DNA from: Pseudomonadota bacterium | GTDB lineage: Bacteria > Pseudomonadota > Alphaproteobacteria > Rhizobiales > Xanthobacteraceae | Assembly: GCA_023430245.1 (NCBI GenBank) | Contig: JAEZBA010000469.1 | Coordinates: 1 to 8,004, forward strand | Length of the DNA: 8,004 bases | Reading direction: 5' to 3' | In this document: one piece after another, positions 6,483-8,004 of the stretch | Layout: every line of letters begins with the position of its first letter | How positions within the stretch are numbered: position 1 is the stretch's first letter | Notes under the pieces: generated by a model | What the model saw: the letters and a program-made list of their open reading frames with translations, nothing else | Told to the model about the DNA's origin: nothing | Database searches by the model: none | Program-made: the position numbers and the translations under genes

Positions 6483-7631
6483 ATGCTCAGTCGTGGTTCG
6501 GTGAGAGTCTGGTCCAAGATCCATACTTGGACCAGCATGATCAGCATGGTGTTTCTGTTACTGCTCTGCGTCACCGGGCTGCCGCTGATCTTCAACCACG
6601 AACTGAACCATGCGCTGTACGACGAAGTGGAGCCCGCACAGCTTCCCGCCGACACGCCGCCGGCCAATCTCGACACGATTGTGAAGAATGGTCTCGCGCG
6701 GGATCCCGGCCATGCGGTCCAATTCATGTTCTGGGACCGTGACGAACCCGAACTGATCTGGCTCAGCATCGGCAAGGCGGTCGATTCCAACCCCGACCAG
6801 AACCGGCTGTTAAAGCTCGATTCGCGCACCGGAGAATTTCTCGAAGAGGTCGATTTCCGCAACCGCCTGACCCATGTGATCTATCGGCTGCATGTCGACA
6901 TGTATGCCGGACTTCCCGGCAAGCTATTTCTCGGGCTGATGGGTTTCCTGTTCTGCGTCGCTATTGTTTCCGGCGTGGTGCTGTATTGGCCATCGACACG
7001 CAAGCTCGATTTCGGCGCCATGCGTCGCGACCGGCCGCGTCTCGTGCGCTGGCTCGACCTGCATAATCTGCTCGGCGTCGTCACCGTGGTGTGGGCGCTG
7101 ACGGTCGGCTTCACGGGCGTGATCAACACCTGGGCCGACCTGATCTTCAAGCTGTGGCAGAACGACCAGCTTGTCGCGATGACGCAGGCCTACAAGGATC
7201 GCGGGATGCCGGAGGGGCCGACATCCGTGGATCAGGCGGTTGCCGCCGCGCGCGAGGTGATGCCCGGCATGAAGCCGTCCTTTGTCGCCTTTCCAGGCAA
7301 TCCCTTCTCCAGCAAGAGCCATTATGCGGTCTTCATGCGTGGCGAGACGCCGCTGACATCGCGCCTGCTGCGTCCGGCGCTAGTCGAGGCCGAGACCGGT
7401 AAGCTGACCGATAGCCGCGAATTGCCGCTTTACGCCAAGGCGCTGCTGGTGTCGCAGCCGCTGCATTTCGGTGATTATGGCGGCATGCCGCTCAAGATCA
7501 TTTGGGCGGTGCTGGATATCGCGACCATCGTCGTGCTGGTCACCGGCCTGTATCTGTGGGTGGTGCGGATCAGGCGCCGGCGCGCGGCTCGCCCGGCCGT
7601 CCGCGCCGCTTACGCCGCCGCCCAGCGCTGA
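6483..7631 (+). CDS. PepSY-associated TM protein, probable inner-membrane ferric-siderophore reductase (382 aa)
   Basis: Four membrane helices are visible at about 16-37, 147-169, 195-217 and 339-361. Periplasmic segments lie between helices 1 and 2 (about 38-146) and between helices 3 and 4 (about 218-338). This is the PepSY_TM layout shared with FoxB, FpvG and PiuB, which reduce ferric siderophores to release iron; FoxB has been described as a haem protein. Conserved-looking histidines sit at membrane boundaries: H14 (KIHTWTS), H131 and H137 (THVIYRLHVDMYAG), H194 (LDLHNLLG) and H328 (QPLHFGDYGG). They are natural haem ligands, which is inference from position and family. Length is normal for the family. 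The tail is Arg/Ala-rich and cytoplasmic. Placement 16 nt behind a siderophore receptor strongly supports a role in iron release. A proteolysis-inhibitor role, once proposed for PepSY domains, is less likely here. Confidence 0.88.
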   Translation: MLSRGSVRVWSKIHTWTSMISMVFLLLLCVTGLPLIFNHELNHALYDEVEPAQLPADTPPANLDTIVKNGLARDPGHAVQFMFWDRDEPELIWLSIGKAVDSNPDQNRLLKLDSRTGEFLEEVDFRNRLTHVIYRLHVDMYAGLPGKLFLGLMGFLFCVAIVSGVVLYWPSTRKLDFGAMRRDRPRLVRWLDLHNLLGVVTVVWALTVGFTGVINTWADLIFKLWQNDQLVAMTQAYKDRGMPEGPTSVDQAVAAAREVMPGMKPSFVAFPGNPFSSKSHYAVFMRGETPLTSRLLRPALVEAETGKLTDSRELPLYAKALLVSQPLHFGDYGGMPLKIIWAVLDIATIVVLVTGLYLWVVRIRRRRAARPAVRAAYAAAQR

Positions 7632-7646
7632 TCGTCATCGATCCCG

Positions 7647-7826
7647 ATGCAGCGTTCTGCGTTACAGGTTTTTGCCGCTCCGATCGTGCTCGGCGCTCTG
7701 AGCGCGGTCGGACTGATCGCAGCCCTTCTCGGCGACAACGTGTGGGATGCGGTGTCGTGGCTGACGCTGGGCATTCCCTGCGTCGTGATGGCGTGGTTCT
7801 GGTTCGGGGCAGGGCGGCGGCGATAG
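7647..7826 (+). CDS. 59-aa two-helix membrane protein, third gene of the siderophore operon
   Basis: The frame runs from ATG 7647 to TAG 7824-7826. The product starts MQRSALQVFAAPIVLGAL, and hydrophobic helices span about 8-28 and 36-54. They are separated by a short acidic/aromatic turn (LLGDNVWDAVSW), and the protein ends in a basic GRRR tail. By the positive-inside rule both termini are probably cytoplasmic. It begins 15 nt after the PepSY stop, without a clear ribosome binding site, so translation may be coupled. Small proteins of this look are familiar to me beside PepSY/TonB-receptor genes in proteobacteria, though I cannot name a family with certainty. A role as a small partner of the reductase is an inference from position, size and topology. 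It is well supported as a gene by composition and operon spacing. Confidence 0.72.
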   Translation: MQRSALQVFAAPIVLGALSAVGLIAALLGDNVWDAVSWLTLGIPCVVMAWFWFGAGRRR

Positions 7827-7838
7827 CGCAAATGCATC

Positions 7839-7856
7839 GGCCCGGTTTTCCAGGCC
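7839..7856 (-). terminator. Hairpin between convergent genes, possible terminator for the right-edge minus-strand ORF
   Basis: The minus strand reads GGCCTGG-AAAA-CCGGGCC, a 7-bp stem closed by one U-G wobble with a four-base loop. It begins 14 nt after the minus-strand stop at 7871. On the plus strand the same arms carry one C-A mismatch, so the fold favours the minus transcript. No long U tract follows, only three Ts nearby. A second, weaker stem (GCCCT-TGCGC-AGGGC, 7854-7868) overlaps it. Confidence 0.35.
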
Positions 7857-7870
7857 CTTGCGCAGGGCAC

Positions 7871-8002
7871 TCAGGACACCCCCGAACCGACAGCGATACT
7901 GCCTCCGGTTCCGGACTTGCCGCTGACGATACTGCGCCGTTCCGCCTCGGCGAGATGGTCGCGCATCGACATTTTGGCATGCTCGTCGGACATTTGCTTG
8001 AG
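7871..8002 (-). CDS. 3' end (or whole) of an unidentified minus-strand gene
   Basis: A minus-strand frame ends with TGA at 7873-7871. It is open to the window edge, so it may be the C-terminus of a longer protein. If ATG 7993 is the start, the product is 40 aa: MSDEHAKMSMRDHLAEAERR, then a Ser/Gly-rich tail (SGKSGTGGSIAVGSGVS). The first half looks like a charged amphipathic helix; the second half is probably disordered. No good ribosome binding site precedes ATG 7993, which favours a partial gene. Codons mostly end in G or C, as in the neighbours. A longer overlapping minus-strand frame (7570-7980) has an Arg/Pro/Cys-rich composition typical of a wrong frame. No family recognised. Confidence 0.45.
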   Translation of the reverse strand, partial: LKQMSDEHAKMSMRDHLAEAERRSIVSGKSGTGGSIAVGSGVS

Positions 8003-8004
8003 CA

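Overview
The window looks like chromosomal DNA from a GC-rich alphaproteobacterium, most likely of the Bradyrhizobium/Rhodopseudomonas/Afipia group. The signs are strong G/C preference at third codon positions, a sequence matching the alphaproteobacterial CtrA consensus, and the style of the siderophore receptor, with a Pro/Ala linker behind an 'LPTIDVQ' TonB box. The genus is an inference; there is no rRNA, tRNA or other marker gene here.

Left edge (1-347): two small minus-strand genes run out of the window. They are a GTG-started 47-aa ORF behind a GGAGG ribosome binding site and, overlapping its stop by ATGA, the 5' part of a second gene. The spacer between them and the large plus-strand gene holds TTAA-N7-TTAA (279-293), a full CtrA-type site in a divergent promoter region.

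Large gene (348-3995): a 1215-aa exported protein. It has a signal peptide that may be a lipoprotein signal, beta-rich domains, a 100-residue Pro/Ala linker, another beta-rich region, then about 500 residues of TPR-like helical repeats. Its function is not known to me. The architecture plus the CtrA site suggest an envelope scaffold, possibly motility or cell-cycle linked, as a hypothesis only.

Iron module (3996-7826): after a 239-bp regulatory spacer come three closely spaced plus-strand genes. They encode a TonB-dependent FhuA-type ferric-siderophore receptor (743 aa), a four-helix PepSY-TM protein resembling the FoxB/FpvG/PiuB siderophore reductases (382 aa), and a 59-aa two-helix membrane protein. 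The likely logic is outer-membrane import of a ferric siderophore followed by reductive iron release at the inner membrane, with the 59-aa protein as a possible accessory subunit. No inner-membrane transporter, sigma/anti-sigma pair or siderophore synthesis gene is visible.

Right edge (7827-8004): a small or partial minus-strand ORF converges on the iron module, with a hairpin between the two stop codons. No mobile element, CRISPR array, tRNA or rRNA was found.
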